This document shows, one piece after another, positions 7,646-17,351 of a stretch of DNA of 64,000 nucleotides (within the stretch, counting starts at the first letter, position 1; each line of letters begins with the position of its first letter). Position numbers and translations under genes: made by a program. The notes under the pieces are model-generated. The model saw only the letters and a list, made by a program, of their open reading frames with translations, was not told the DNA's origin and ran no database searches. The DNA is from Deltaproteobacteria bacterium HGW-Deltaproteobacteria-14. GTDB taxonomy: Bacteria; Myxococcota_A; UBA9042; PHBI01. The stretch is taken from positions 26,802 through 90,801 of the forward strand of contig PHBI01000013.1 in assembly GCA_002841945.1 (NCBI GenBank). The letters are read 5' to 3'.

Positions 7646-9406
7646 GTGAGTTCCAAGCACTGCACCCAAGACCCCACGCCCCGCCGACTCGGCGCGGCGG
7701 CGGCCGGCGCCCTCGGCCTCCTGTTGCTCGTCGGCGGACCGGCGGTCGGGACCGGCTGCGACTCGACCGCGACGCTCTATCCGCAGAAGGTGAACTTCCA
7801 GCGCGCCATGATCGTGAGCGCCTACCCGGCGCTGCAGAAGACCGACGGCAGCTGGGTCCGCCAGTGCGGCCCGGGCCAGGTGTCGGGCCTCATCACGAAC
7901 GTGGCGCTGCTCTCGACCCAGCGCAAGACCGCCACGGACTCGGCGACCAGCGAGGATCGCGACCTCAGCATCCGGCCCGGCGACGTGATCGACACCCGCG
8001 TCGTCCAGGGCGGCCTGCCCGACGACATCAACCTCACCAACGAGGGCAACCTCGGCTACGCTCTCGACTGCCTCGAGCCCCAGCCCGCGCGCCAGACCGG
8101 CGACAGCTGCCAGGGCCGCGGCGGCACGGTGCCGTCGGCCACCCTCGACGAGGTCACCTACGTCGACGTCGCCGCCCGGCGCGCCGGCCAGGATCTCATG
8201 ATCCTGATCGACCAGAGCGGCTCCACCAGCGGCCTGGTGGACTCGGCCCACGGCAACATCGAGGCGCGCACCGGCGACTTCGTGATCCCCAACGACTTCG
8301 GCGCGCTGGCCTCCGACGCGAGCAACCTCCGGCTCGCGGCCGCGCGGCGCCTGATCCGCACGCTGAACACCGAGGACCGCTTCGGCGTGCTCGCGTTCGG
8401 CGAGGACATCAACCTGAAGGTGCCGTGCCAGGACGCCCAGGGCGACATCACGAGCGATCTCGACCTGTGCTTCGGCAAGCGCAACACCGACATCTGGCTC
8501 AGCGGCGACAAGAGCATCGACAGCCTCGCCGGCACCGGCCAGGGCCGCTCGAACCTGTGGGTCGCCGTCGACCGCGCCTACGAGTACCTGAAGAGCCGGC
8601 CCCGCACCGCCGAGGAGCGCAAGCGCGGCAACCACATCGTGGTGCTCACCGACGGGCCAGACACCTGCTCGCAGAGCGAGAACCGCGGCGCCTGTCAGTC
8701 GGCCTGCAGCAACACCACCGAGGCGGACGTCGTCGCCAAGATCGAGAGCGACTTCAACGACCCCAACGCGGTGAAGATCCACGTCCACTTCATCCAGTTC
8801 GAGTCCCGCGGCTACCCCGGGCGCGACGCCCGCCAGATCGAGGTGTCGTGCGTCTCTGGTGGCCAGTACCAGTACGTGAACTCGAACCAGTTCTCCTCGA
8901 TCCAGACGACGGCCCTCCAGGAGGCCCTCGAGACCGCGGTCATCAACGTGCGCTACATGCTCATGGGCCACTGGCAGCTCGCCTCCGAGGTGGCGGCCTA
9001 CCAGAACAACGCCACGAGCCCGACGGGCACCCTGCCGGGATCGCTCTACGGGATGAGCGGCCTGCTCGAGGTCAAGCCGTCGAGCAACATGGTCAAGACC
9101 ACGCGCCCGTTCCCGTTCGACATCGGCCAGGGCGAGCTCGCCGAGACCGCCACCAACTGGGATCGCCGCCCGGTGGTCCGCAAGCCCTGCACCACCGCGA
9201 CCGACTGCGGCGCCGCCGCCGGCTCCGGCGGAGCCTGCACCATCATCTGCTCCGAAGAGACCTTCGTCTGTCCAGGCGACGACCCCGCCGCCGGGATCAC
9301 CGCTCCCGACACCTTTGCCTGCACCCTGCCGACAGGCGACAGCGGTTACTGCTGCCAGGGCGACTGCATCGGCAACGCCCAATCGTGCGCGAGCTGCGAC
9401 GAGTAA
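7646..9406 (+). CDS. VWA-domain lipoprotein
   Basis: 586 aa. The start is taken at GTG 7646, which has GGAG 7 nt upstream and gives a lipoprotein signal ending V-G-T-G-C; an upstream ATG at 7556 would bury the signal. A VWA domain runs from about residue 180 to 420 with MIDAS motif DQSGST and a later VVLTDGPDTC strand. The C-terminus is Cys-rich (TDCGA, CCQGDC, CASCDE), suggesting disulfide bonds. It is probably anchored to the outer membrane and exposed to the periplasm or surface. It lies 70 bp before the outer-membrane barrel gene, in the same direction, and probably forms part of that unit. The ligand is unknown. Confidence 0.85.
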   Translation: MSSKHCTQDPTPRRLGAAAAGALGLLLLVGGPAVGTGCDSTATLYPQKVNFQRAMIVSAYPALQKTDGSWVRQCGPGQVSGLITNVALLSTQRKTATDSATSEDRDLSIRPGDVIDTRVVQGGLPDDINLTNEGNLGYALDCLEPQPARQTGDSCQGRGGTVPSATLDEVTYVDVAARRAGQDLMILIDQSGSTSGLVDSAHGNIEARTGDFVIPNDFGALASDASNLRLAAARRLIRTLNTEDRFGVLAFGEDINLKVPCQDAQGDITSDLDLCFGKRNTDIWLSGDKSIDSLAGTGQGRSNLWVAVDRAYEYLKSRPRTAEERKRGNHIVVLTDGPDTCSQSENRGACQSACSNTTEADVVAKIESDFNDPNAVKIHVHFIQFESRGYPGRDARQIEVSCVSGGQYQYVNSNQFSSIQTTALQEALETAVINVRYMLMGHWQLASEVAAYQNNATSPTGTLPGSLYGMSGLLEVKPSSNMVKTTRPFPFDIGQGELAETATNWDRRPVVRKPCTTATDCGAAAGSGGACTIICSEETFVCPGDDPAAGITAPDTFACTLPTGDSGYCCQGDCIGNAQSCASCDE

Positions 9407-9476
9407 GACCCAGCGTAGGCCCGAGCAACCTGCGTTCGCCGCCCAGCCCCCGTGACTTGCCAAGGATGAAACGACG

Positions 9477-10214
9477 ATGACGACCTTCAAGTGGCGCACT
9501 CTCGCACTGAGCGTGGTGATGACGTTGTCCGCGGCGGGTCCCGCCGTGGCCGCCGACCCGACCGACGCCGACACCGACGTGCCGGAGGCGACCCAGGCGC
9601 TCGACCAGCGGCTCCTGGACTACTGGGGCACGGAGATGCGGGAGGTGGCCGTCCTCCAGAAGCGGCTCTACCGCAAGGAAGACCGCCACGAGTTCAGCCT
9701 CTACACGGGCGTCATCCCGAATGACGAGTTCTTCAGCTACTACCCCATCGGGGCGCGCTGGGACTTCTACTTCGCCGAGGACTTCGGGACGGAGGTGTGG
9801 GGCAGCTACCTCATCCGGACGTCGAGCGGCCTCGAGAGCTTCCTCGAGGACAACTTCAACGAGTCCCTGCTCGTCGACGTGCCGCAGAGCCTGCAGTGGC
9901 TCGCCGGCGCCAACTTCCTGTGGAGCCCGATCCACGGCAAGATCGGCTTCTTCACCGACAAGCTAGCGCACTTCGACGCCCACCTCGCCTTCGGCGTGGG
10001 CGCCATCGGGACCACCGTCCGCGACCGCGGCGCCGAGAAGGGCAAGGTCGACATCTCGGGCAACATCGGGCTCGGCCTGCGGTTCTACCTGAGCCAGGAC
10101 ATCTCGGTCCGCTTCGACTACCGCCAGTTCTTCTACCCGGCAGAGGGCGGCGGTCTGTCGCACCCGGCCGAGCTGACCCTCGCGTTCAGCTTCTGGACCG
10201 CCGCGCCCGAGTAG
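9477..10214 (+). CDS. Outer-membrane beta-barrel protein (myxobacterial OMP family; GltA/GltB-like)
   Basis: 245 aa with a Sec signal peptide ending A-V-A-A. The mature part begins with a short helical segment and then LQKRLYRKEDRHEFSLYTGV, a pattern I associate with the outer-membrane beta-barrel family common in Myxococcota. Amphipathic strands follow, ending in an aromatic-rich C-terminal strand (AELTLAFSFW). In Myxococcus the GltA and GltB gliding proteins are small outer-membrane barrels encoded next to TPR proteins, and this gene is likewise followed by three TPR genes. The Glt assignment rests on gene order, size and this resemblance, not on an alignment. Confidence 0.8.
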   Translation: MTTFKWRTLALSVVMTLSAAGPAVAADPTDADTDVPEATQALDQRLLDYWGTEMREVAVLQKRLYRKEDRHEFSLYTGVIPNDEFFSYYPIGARWDFYFAEDFGTEVWGSYLIRTSSGLESFLEDNFNESLLVDVPQSLQWLAGANFLWSPIHGKIGFFTDKLAHFDAHLAFGVGAIGTTVRDRGAEKGKVDISGNIGLGLRFYLSQDISVRFDYRQFFYPAEGGGLSHPAELTLAFSFWTAAPE

Positions 10215-10275
10215 CCCTCGCGCGTCCCCCCGGTCCCGAGCTAGCCCACCCGCCCCCTTCCGCCACGGAACGCTG

Positions 10276-12189
10276 ATGCGCCTGAACGCCCACAAGCTGA
10301 CGAAGCACCTGCTGGTGGCCCTCGCGGGAGTCACAGCGCTCCTCGCGATGAGCCCACTCGCGGAGGCCGTCACCAAAGAAGAGATCATGACCCTGTCGAA
10401 GCTGAAGATCGGCGCTGAGGAGATCATCGCAGCGATCGACCGCGACAGGACCATCTTCAACCTCTCGGTGGCCGAGATCCTCGAGCTCAAGAAGGCGGCC
10501 GTCTCCGAGAAGGTCATCAAGTACATGCTCCAGACCCCGAAGAAGTTCGGGGCCGCGGACACCACCGGACCTGGCGACACCACCGGCCCCGGGACCGGCC
10601 CGGTCGACACCACCCCGGTCGAGACCGACGAGGAGCGCAAGGCGCGCGAGGAGCGCATGCGCGAAGAGGCGCAGAAGCTCCTCGAGGAGAAGCAGCGCGG
10701 GGAAGAGGCGCAGCGCAAGGCGTACGCCGAGGGCGTGCTCGCCCGCTGCCGCGACCTCGGCGACAGCGGCGACTGGGTCGGCGCCATCCAGGCGTCGCAG
10801 CAGTTCGTCGAGCAGGGCGGCTTCGCGCCGGACTCCGAGGAGGCCTACTTCGCCAAGTTCTGCACCGCCAACGCCCTCGTGAAGGCGGGCCTGCTGCAGA
10901 GCGCCGCGAGCACCCTCGTCGAGATCGTCCTCGAGGGGCCGGACAAGCCGTTCTTCCAGACCGCCTTCAAGCAGCTCCGCTCGCTCCGCAAGCGGATCGA
11001 CTATTCGCCGCCCCAGCTCGAGCGCCTCGCGGACTTCTCCGGCAAGCTCGGAGGCTTCTCGCAGGCCTTCCAGGACGAGTTCAACTACGTCCTCGGCGAG
11101 TTCTTCCACGAGGGCACCGAGTGGACGACCGCCGTCGCCTTCCTCGACGCCGTCACCCCCCAGGCCAAGGACTACGCGAAGGCCGCCTATTTGAAGGGCT
11201 TCATGGAGGTCCAGAACGACCTCTACAAGTCCGCGGTGCAGTCGTTCCAGCGCGCCATCATCGCGACCGAGGAGAACGAGTCGGCGAGCGACGTCAAGGA
11301 CCTGTCGTTTCTCGCGCTCGCCCGCATCGCCTACCGCATCGGCGACTACGACGCGGCCATCTACTACTACCGCAAGATCCCGACCGGCTCGTACAAGCAG
11401 GCGACGGCCTTCTACGAGAGCTCCTGGGTGTACTTCCTCAAGGGCGACTACCAGCGCGCGCTGGGGACCTTCCACACCCTCGACAGCCCCTACTTCTCCC
11501 ACTACCTCTACCCCGAGATGTGGATCCTCGAGGCGACGGCGTACCTGAACACCTGCCACTTCGACCGGACCGAGCTCGCCCTCAAGCGCTTCGAGAAGGA
11601 GATCCTGCCGCTCATCACGCCGCTCGAGTCCTTCCTCAACAAGACCACGCGCCCCGCGGAGTTCTACAAGGCGGTCATCGCCGCGACGGACAAGAAGTCG
11701 GTCTACGAGCTGCCGCCCAAGCTGATCTCCCCGGTCCTGGCGAACGTCGAGTTCTACAACCTCTACCGGACCATCAAGCAGATCGAGAAGGAGATCCGGC
11801 TGCTCGACAAGGACGGCGCGCAGCTCTCGACCTTCGGCGCCGATCTCCGCACGCGCCTGCACAAGCTCCGAGGGGATCGCGTCCGTCAGATCGGCCTGAC
11901 GATTCGCCTCATCCTCAGCGACACGCTCAAGGAGCTGCAGAAGTTCAAGACGAAGTACATCGAGCTCGGCATCGACCTCGAGGACATTAAGATCGACGAG
12001 CAGACGCGCCGCGAGCAAGAGGCCTCCGGCGACGCGGATCCCGTCGAGCAGGTAGAGGCGAGCGGCACCTCGGCCATCGTCGGCTCGGACACCTGGCGCT
12101 GGCCCTTCGAGAACGAGTACTGGCACGACGAGGTCGGCTCGTACCGCTCCTTCATCAAGGACCTATGCGCCAAGGAGCCGGAGGAATAA
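10276..12189 (+). CDS. Exported TPR protein (GltC-like by size and context)
   Basis: 637 aa. The signal peptide ends near P-L-A-E-A. Residues about 35-85 (EEIMTLSKLKIGAEEIIAAI ...) form a small helical domain of the kind that precedes periplasmic repeat proteins. A Thr/Pro/Gly-rich linker and a charged coiled coil (about residues 115-155) follow, then TPR-like helical hairpins to about residue 480. The C-terminal third is helical with no recognisable motif. It sits 61 bp after the outer-membrane barrel and before two more TPR proteins. It is probably a periplasmic scaffold that docks to the barrel. Size and position match Myxococcus GltC, but I could not align them. Confidence 0.78.
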   Translation: MRLNAHKLTKHLLVALAGVTALLAMSPLAEAVTKEEIMTLSKLKIGAEEIIAAIDRDRTIFNLSVAEILELKKAAVSEKVIKYMLQTPKKFGAADTTGPGDTTGPGTGPVDTTPVETDEERKAREERMREEAQKLLEEKQRGEEAQRKAYAEGVLARCRDLGDSGDWVGAIQASQQFVEQGGFAPDSEEAYFAKFCTANALVKAGLLQSAASTLVEIVLEGPDKPFFQTAFKQLRSLRKRIDYSPPQLERLADFSGKLGGFSQAFQDEFNYVLGEFFHEGTEWTTAVAFLDAVTPQAKDYAKAAYLKGFMEVQNDLYKSAVQSFQRAIIATEENESASDVKDLSFLALARIAYRIGDYDAAIYYYRKIPTGSYKQATAFYESSWVYFLKGDYQRALGTFHTLDSPYFSHYLYPEMWILEATAYLNTCHFDRTELALKRFEKEILPLITPLESFLNKTTRPAEFYKAVIAATDKKSVYELPPKLISPVLANVEFYNLYRTIKQIEKEIRLLDKDGAQLSTFGADLRTRLHKLRGDRVRQIGLTIRLILSDTLKELQKFKTKYIELGIDLEDIKIDEQTRREQEASGDADPVEQVEASGTSAIVGSDTWRWPFENEYWHDEVGSYRSFIKDLCAKEPEE

Positions 12190-12258
12190 CCTCTCCGGCG
12201 CGCACGGTTCGCTCGACCAGGGTCGACGTGCGATCGAAGCATCCCGAAGCGTGACAAC

Positions 12259-12330
12259 CCACCGGGCGGCTGACAACGTCGGCCGCCGGTGCGCTTCGAG
12301 CCCCCCGGCCGCCTCCCCCCGCGAGGCGGC
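12259..12330 (+). other. Two consecutive hairpins between TPR genes
   Basis: Within the 168-bp spacer between the first and second TPR genes lie an imperfect hairpin (ACCGGGCGGC pairing with GCCGCCGGT, 12261-12290) and a perfect 8-bp stem GCCGCCTC/GAGGCGGC (12308-12330, 7-nt loop). There is no U-tract. They could attenuate transcription or protect processed mRNA ends and so set unequal expression within the cluster. Confidence 0.45.
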
Positions 12331-12357
12331 AGCAAGACGGTCAGGAGAATGGCGGAT

Positions 12358-15300
12358 ATGCGGAAGTGGAACGGACTCGCCCTGCGGATGGCGCTGCTCT
12401 GCGGCGCCTCCGTCGCGCTCATCGGCGGCGCCACCGCGCTCGCCGCTGCGCCTGCTCCGGGCACCCCTGCGCCGACGGAGCCGGCGCCAGGTGAAGGCAA
12501 GCCGCTCGCCGGCAAAGACGCCTTCAACATGGACAAGTACCAGGACAGCCTCTGGACCCCTGAGAAGCGCAAGACCGAGCAGACCAAGAGCGAGGCTCGC
12601 AAGCGCAAGATCGAGGGGCTGCTGTCGTTGGTCAACGACCCGTCCTACCCGAACAAGGCCGACGCCTACTTCCGCCTCGCCGAGACCCATTGGGAGGAGG
12701 CGAAGTACGAGTACTTCCTGTCGCGCGAGAAGTACGACGTCGCCTACGAGTGCTTCGAGGCGAAGCGCTGCGCCCAGGAGCCGGTCGAGCCGACGGAGGA
12801 CTACAGCACCGCCATCGACTACTACCGCAAGGTCCTGCTCGCCGACCCGAACTACAAGCGCCTCGACCAGGTGACCTACTACCTCGGTCGCGCGGCGATC
12901 GAGGCCGGCAAGGCCAAGAAGGACCGCCAGCTCGAGAAGGAGGGCGAGAAGTACCTCCAGGACGTCATCCAGAAGTACCCCGAGTCCCCGCGCGTCCCCG
13001 AGAGCCACCTGACCCTCGCGGAGTACTACTTCGACAAGGACTCGCTGTACTACGCGAAGACGAACTACGAGAAGATCATTCAGAACTTCCCGAACCACGG
13101 GATGTTCAACTACGCGCTCTACAAGCTCGGCTGGGTCTACTTCAACCTCGCCGAGTTCGACAAGACCATCGAGACCTTCAAGCGCGTCATCGCGTCCATC
13201 AAGGGCGGCGGCGGGGGCGGCGTCATCGAGTTCCGCTCGCAGGCGCTCAAGGACCTCATCCAGGCCTACGCCGAGCTCGACAACGGCTGGCAGATGGCCC
13301 GCGACTACTTCATGGGCGAGGTCGGCGAGGAGGACACCTACGTCAAGCTCGACCAGATGGCCTCGCTGCTGGTGACGAAGGACCGCGACGAGGAGGCCAT
13401 CGACCTCTACAACCACCTGATCCAGCACGACAAGAGCGCCCCCAAGGTGGTCGAGTACTACGACGCGCTGCTCGAGGTGCGGCGCAAGATCGGCGACATG
13501 GGGGAGATCGAGCGCCAGATCGACGAGATCGCCGACGTCTTCGCGCCCAAGGGCTCCTGGCTGACGGCCAACAAGAACAACAAGGAGGCCGTCGACCGCG
13601 CCCACGACATGGTGGCGACCAACCTGTCGTACCTCGCGAACTTCCACCACCGCGAGGCCCAGAAGTGGGACGACAAGCGGCGCAAGGCGGAGGCGGAGGT
13701 CCAGTACGCGGCGGCGGCCAAGTACTACAAGGAGTTCCTCGACCGCTACCCGAACCACGCCGACAGCTACAAGCTGAACTTCTACTTCGCCGAGATCCTC
13801 TTCGACAACATCTCGGACAAGCAGGACCCCGACCACTACCTCAAGGCCGCCGAGCAGTACGAGAAGGTGCTCGAGAAGGACAAGAAGGGTGAGTTCGTCG
13901 AGGACGCGGCGCTGGGCGTGGTCTACGCGATGGAGTCCGAGCTCGACCGCCTCGACGTCCGCAAGAAGGTCGCCGGCGGCGAGGTCAAGGTCGTCAAGCT
14001 CGATCAGGACGTCAAGCGCGAGGAGGAGGAGGAGATCAAGCAGAGCGAGCTGCACCCGCTCGAGAAGCGCATGATCAACGCCGCCGACCGCTACGTCGAG
14101 GTCCTGCGCGACGCGCTCAAGGATCCGGAGTTCGTCAAGAAGTACCCGAACCGGGGTCAGAAGATCCCGAACATGATGTATATCTCCGCGGAGATGTTCT
14201 ACTCGCACGGCCAGTTCAAGGAGGCCGTGAGCCGGCTCCAGGTCATCTTCGACCTGTTCCCGAAGGACAAGATGGCGCACTACGCCGTCAACCTCATCAT
14301 CGACGCCTACAAGCGGCTGAAGCGGTGGGAGCAGATCGAGTACTGGGCGCGTGAGCTCATCAAGAAGAAGAATTTCGCGGTCAAGAACAAGGCCGAGCTC
14401 GAGAAGATCATCGCGATCGCCAAGACCGAGCACGCCACGGACCTGACACGGCAGCGCCGCTACGACGAGGCCGTCACGGTCCAAAAAGAGATCGTCGACG
14501 AGTTCGGCACCAAGAACCGCGAGGTCGCCTCGAAGGCGCTGTTCAACATCGCCGCCATCCACGAGATCGCGCGCCGCTTCCCCGAGGCCGTCGAGGCCTA
14601 CGAGAACGTCATCAAGCGCTACAAGGACATGGAGGTCGCCGTCGAGGCACAGGCCGCCATCGGCATCCTCTACGAGAACCAGACCGAGTTCCTCAAGGCC
14701 GCCGAGGCCTTCGTCGGGATGCAGCAGTTCAAGGCGATGTTCCGCAAGAACCCGAAGGTCGCGCAGCGGGCCGCCGACGCCTACCGCGACGCCGGGGTGC
14801 TCTACGAGGCCCTCGAGCAGTACGACCAGGCCAACGAGGTGTTCGAGGCCTACGTCAAGCTCTACAAGGACCGCCCGGACGTGCCGATGGTGGCCTTCCA
14901 GGCCGGTCGCGTCCTCGAGGAGAAGAACACCCCCGAGTCGCACTACGAGGCCGCCAAGCACTACGAGGGGCTGAGCCGCTCGTCCTTCGCCCGCAAGGAC
15001 GACGAGTACAAGCTGCGCACCCTGGCCGCCTCCGGGATGGCCTACAAGACCGCGGACAAGGTCAAGCACCGCCGCAAGGTGGAGAAGCTGCTCAAGGACG
15101 CGGTCAAGCAGTGGGGCAAGTTCCAGAAGGCGGCCGAGAAGGAGGGCCTCGAGGTCCCCAAGGTCGACCCGGCGACGAAGTTCTACGCCGCGAGCGCGCA
15201 GCTCGAGCTCGCCGAGTACAAGTACGACGACTACGCCAAGCTGAAGATCGACGCGGTCAACAACCGGGGCGACTTCGACATGCAGAAGCTCGGCAAGACG

Positions 15301-15846
15301 CTGAAGGCCAAGGCCGAGGCCCTCGTCGTCGCCAAGAAGGCGTTCGAGGAGGTGCTGGCGTACAAGGACAAGGGCATGGCCGCCGCCGCCGCGTTCCGGA
15401 TGGGGCAGGTCCTCTACGAGTTCGCGCAGAACCTGTTCGACGCCCCCGCCCCGCCGAGCCTGTCGCCGGAGGAGGTCGAGGAGTACCAGTTCGCCCTGCA
15501 GGACACCGCCGCTCCCATCCAGGAGCAGGCTCTCGCCGCGTTCACCGCTGCGCTGCGGCAGGCCGTTCATGACGGCGTCTACAACAAGTGGTCGCGCCTG
15601 TCGGCCATCTACGCCGCCAAGGTGAACAAGGACGAGTTCCCGATCGCCGAGTTCAGCGTCCAGCCGGACAAGACCCGCGACACCCTGCAGTCGACGAGCT
15701 TCATCAAGGCGGCTCGTCGCGGCTCGATCGTGGTCGACTATCTGCGCCAGACCGCTACCGACAAGGCCGAGAAGACCGACGGCGGCGAGGGCACCGAGGG
15801 TTCGGACGACGCCACGACCGACGACAAGAAGGAGGACTCCAAGTGA
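12358..15846 (+). CDS. Very large exported TPR protein (GltD/AgmU-like by size and context)
   Basis: 1162 aa from ATG 12358, which has AGGAG about 10 nt upstream; ATG 12349 is too close to the same site. A signal peptide (GGATALAAA) and a Pro-rich segment precede a protein made almost wholly of TPR-type helical hairpins, with many ALY/AYF/YY positions and phrases such as DKTIETFKRVIASI and AAKYYKEFLDRYPNHADSY. The C-terminus is acidic and Lys-rich. It overlaps the next gene by 4 nt (GTGA), so translation is coupled. Myxococcus GltD (AgmU) is also a periplasmic TPR protein of about this size beside GltC- and GltE-type genes. The assignment is inference from architecture. Confidence 0.8.
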   Translation: MRKWNGLALRMALLCGASVALIGGATALAAAPAPGTPAPTEPAPGEGKPLAGKDAFNMDKYQDSLWTPEKRKTEQTKSEARKRKIEGLLSLVNDPSYPNKADAYFRLAETHWEEAKYEYFLSREKYDVAYECFEAKRCAQEPVEPTEDYSTAIDYYRKVLLADPNYKRLDQVTYYLGRAAIEAGKAKKDRQLEKEGEKYLQDVIQKYPESPRVPESHLTLAEYYFDKDSLYYAKTNYEKIIQNFPNHGMFNYALYKLGWVYFNLAEFDKTIETFKRVIASIKGGGGGGVIEFRSQALKDLIQAYAELDNGWQMARDYFMGEVGEEDTYVKLDQMASLLVTKDRDEEAIDLYNHLIQHDKSAPKVVEYYDALLEVRRKIGDMGEIERQIDEIADVFAPKGSWLTANKNNKEAVDRAHDMVATNLSYLANFHHREAQKWDDKRRKAEAEVQYAAAAKYYKEFLDRYPNHADSYKLNFYFAEILFDNISDKQDPDHYLKAAEQYEKVLEKDKKGEFVEDAALGVVYAMESELDRLDVRKKVAGGEVKVVKLDQDVKREEEEEIKQSELHPLEKRMINAADRYVEVLRDALKDPEFVKKYPNRGQKIPNMMYISAEMFYSHGQFKEAVSRLQVIFDLFPKDKMAHYAVNLIIDAYKRLKRWEQIEYWARELIKKKNFAVKNKAELEKIIAIAKTEHATDLTRQRRYDEAVTVQKEIVDEFGTKNREVASKALFNIAAIHEIARRFPEAVEAYENVIKRYKDMEVAVEAQAAIGILYENQTEFLKAAEAFVGMQQFKAMFRKNPKVAQRAADAYRDAGVLYEALEQYDQANEVFEAYVKLYKDRPDVPMVAFQAGRVLEEKNTPESHYEAAKHYEGLSRSSFARKDDEYKLRTLAASGMAYKTADKVKHRRKVEKLLKDAVKQWGKFQKAAEKEGLEVPKVDPATKFYAASAQLELAEYKYDDYAKLKIDAVNNRGDFDMQKLGKTLKAKAEALVVAKKAFEEVLAYKDKGMAAAAAFRMGQVLYEFAQNLFDAPAPPSLSPEEVEEYQFALQDTAAPIQEQALAAFTAALRQAVHDGVYNKWSRLSAIYAAKVNKDEFPIAEFSVQPDKTRDTLQSTSFIKAARRGSIVVDYLRQTATDKAEKTDGGEGTEGSDDATTDDKKEDSK

Positions 15847-17264
15847 GGCGCTTCAGCACCCTCATCCTGGCTCTCAGCGTCGCGGTCGGCGCGACCGCCT
15901 GCGGCTCATCCACCTCGGCGACCGGGGGCGGCGGAGACCGCGCCCAGGCGTCCGGGGACGACCCCGAGGGGACCACCGGGACCGACCCGAGCGGCGACCC
16001 CCGCCACAAGCTCGACGACTCCGACTTCACCAAGCGGACCATCGAGGACGTCAAGGCCCCGGTGTACCTCGAGGACATCGATCACGCAGCGCAGGACGAC
16101 TTCCGCGACGGCGTGAAGATCATCGCCTCGGAGTCCCCGGACTACAAGAAGGCCCTCACGAAGTTCAAGTCCGCCGCCGAGAAGGACGCGACCTTCCTCG
16201 AGGCGTTCTTCAACTGGGGCATGGTCCTCGAGCGCACTGGACACGGCGACGAGGCGCTCCACATCTACCAGAAGGCCCTCGAGAAGAACCCCGGCGACGC
16301 GTCGGCCCAGGCCTACATCGCCAAGATCTACCTCGCGAAGGCCCGCGAAGCCCACTACAAGGGGCTCAAGGCCGAGGAGCAGCAGTGGCTCGCCAAGTCC
16401 AAGGTGCTGCTCGACGATCTCCTCGCCAAGGAGGGTGAGAACGTCGCGGTGAACAACGCGATGGCGCTCTACTACCTGTTCCAGGAGGACCTCGACACCG
16501 CCGAGCGGTACGTCAAAGAGGTCCTCTACATCCAGCCGTCCAACGTGACGGGGCTGAACACCCGCGGGTTGATCAACCTCAAGCGCGGTAAGTTCATGAT
16601 CGCGCGCTGGATCTTCGAGAACAAGGTGCTCAAGGAGGACCCGACCTCCACCGAGGCGCTCACCAACCTCGGCTACACCTACATCAAGCTCGACCAGCGG
16701 CCGCTCGCGATGCGCTTCTTCAAGCAGGCGCTCGAGTCCGACCCGGAGAACATGGCCGTGCGCATGGACATCGCGGCGATGCTCCTCGAGCACCTCGACT
16801 ACCGGAGCGCTCTCGACCACTACGAGAAGGTGCTCGAGGCCCAGCCGACCAACCTCGAGGCGAAGATCGGGCGCTGTGACGCCCTCTATGGCCTCGGCGG
16901 GACCGCCGAGGACAAGAAGGCGCAGTACGAGACCGCCATCCAGTGCTACGTGGCCTACATCAAAGAGGCCCCGGAGCGCGCCGACCTCTACAAGCGCATC
17001 GCCGACACCTACCAGAACAAGCTCCAGGACTACGAGAAGACGATCGAGTACCTGACGCTGTACGGCAAGCACGGCAAGCTCACGGCGGCCGACGCCGACA
17101 AGAACGACAAGACCATCAAGACCCTCAAGGACATCATCGCGTCCGGTGGGTTCAAGATGGACCTGCCCGAGGAGACCCCTCCAGACGGCGAGGCGCCGCC
17201 GGACGGCATGGCTCCCGACGGCGAGACCCCGCCCGAGGGCGGCGAGACCCCGCCGGCGGAGTAA
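15843..17264 (+). CDS. TPR lipoprotein (GltE/AglT-like by size and context)
   Basis: 473 aa starting at GTG 15843 inside the stop codon of the preceding gene. The signal sequence ends A-T-A-C, indicating a lipoprotein, followed by a Gly/Asp-rich tether. From about residue 85 to 430 there are at least eight classical TPR units (for example EAFFNWGMVLERTGHGDEAL and ALTNLGYTYIKLDQRPLAM). The C-terminal 35 residues are a low-complexity Pro/Glu/Gly tail (GETPPEGGETPPAE). Overlap with the large TPR gene implies co-translation. An outer-membrane-anchored TPR lipoprotein next to a giant TPR protein matches the GltE-GltD pair of gliding bacteria. Confidence 0.82.
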   Translation: MRRFSTLILALSVAVGATACGSSTSATGGGGDRAQASGDDPEGTTGTDPSGDPRHKLDDSDFTKRTIEDVKAPVYLEDIDHAAQDDFRDGVKIIASESPDYKKALTKFKSAAEKDATFLEAFFNWGMVLERTGHGDEALHIYQKALEKNPGDASAQAYIAKIYLAKAREAHYKGLKAEEQQWLAKSKVLLDDLLAKEGENVAVNNAMALYYLFQEDLDTAERYVKEVLYIQPSNVTGLNTRGLINLKRGKFMIARWIFENKVLKEDPTSTEALTNLGYTYIKLDQRPLAMRFFKQALESDPENMAVRMDIAAMLLEHLDYRSALDHYEKVLEAQPTNLEAKIGRCDALYGLGGTAEDKKAQYETAIQCYVAYIKEAPERADLYKRIADTYQNKLQDYEKTIEYLTLYGKHGKLTAADADKNDKTIKTLKDIIASGGFKMDLPEETPPDGEAPPDGMAPDGETPPEGGETPPAE

Positions 17265-17290
17265 GGGAGCGCGCCCTGGCGTTCACTCCC

Positions 17291-17319
17291 TTGACCTCCC
17301 CGAGCCCGATCGGCATCGT
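17291..17319 (+). promoter_or_regulatory. Possible internal promoter before the small exported protein
   Basis: TTGACC (17291-17296), 17-nt spacer, CATCGT (17314-17319). The -35 is good, the -10 poor. It would allow the small gene at 17352 to be expressed above the level of the TPR genes. Confidence 0.3.
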
Positions 17320-17351
17320 TGTACCGCGCAGACGCTAAGGAGACTGTCCCC

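Noticed and set aside
12163..15570. A 1135-codon minus-strand frame opposite the large TPR gene
   Set aside because: Leu/Val/Asp-rich antisense shadow without ribosome site or motif; the plus-strand TPR protein explains the region.
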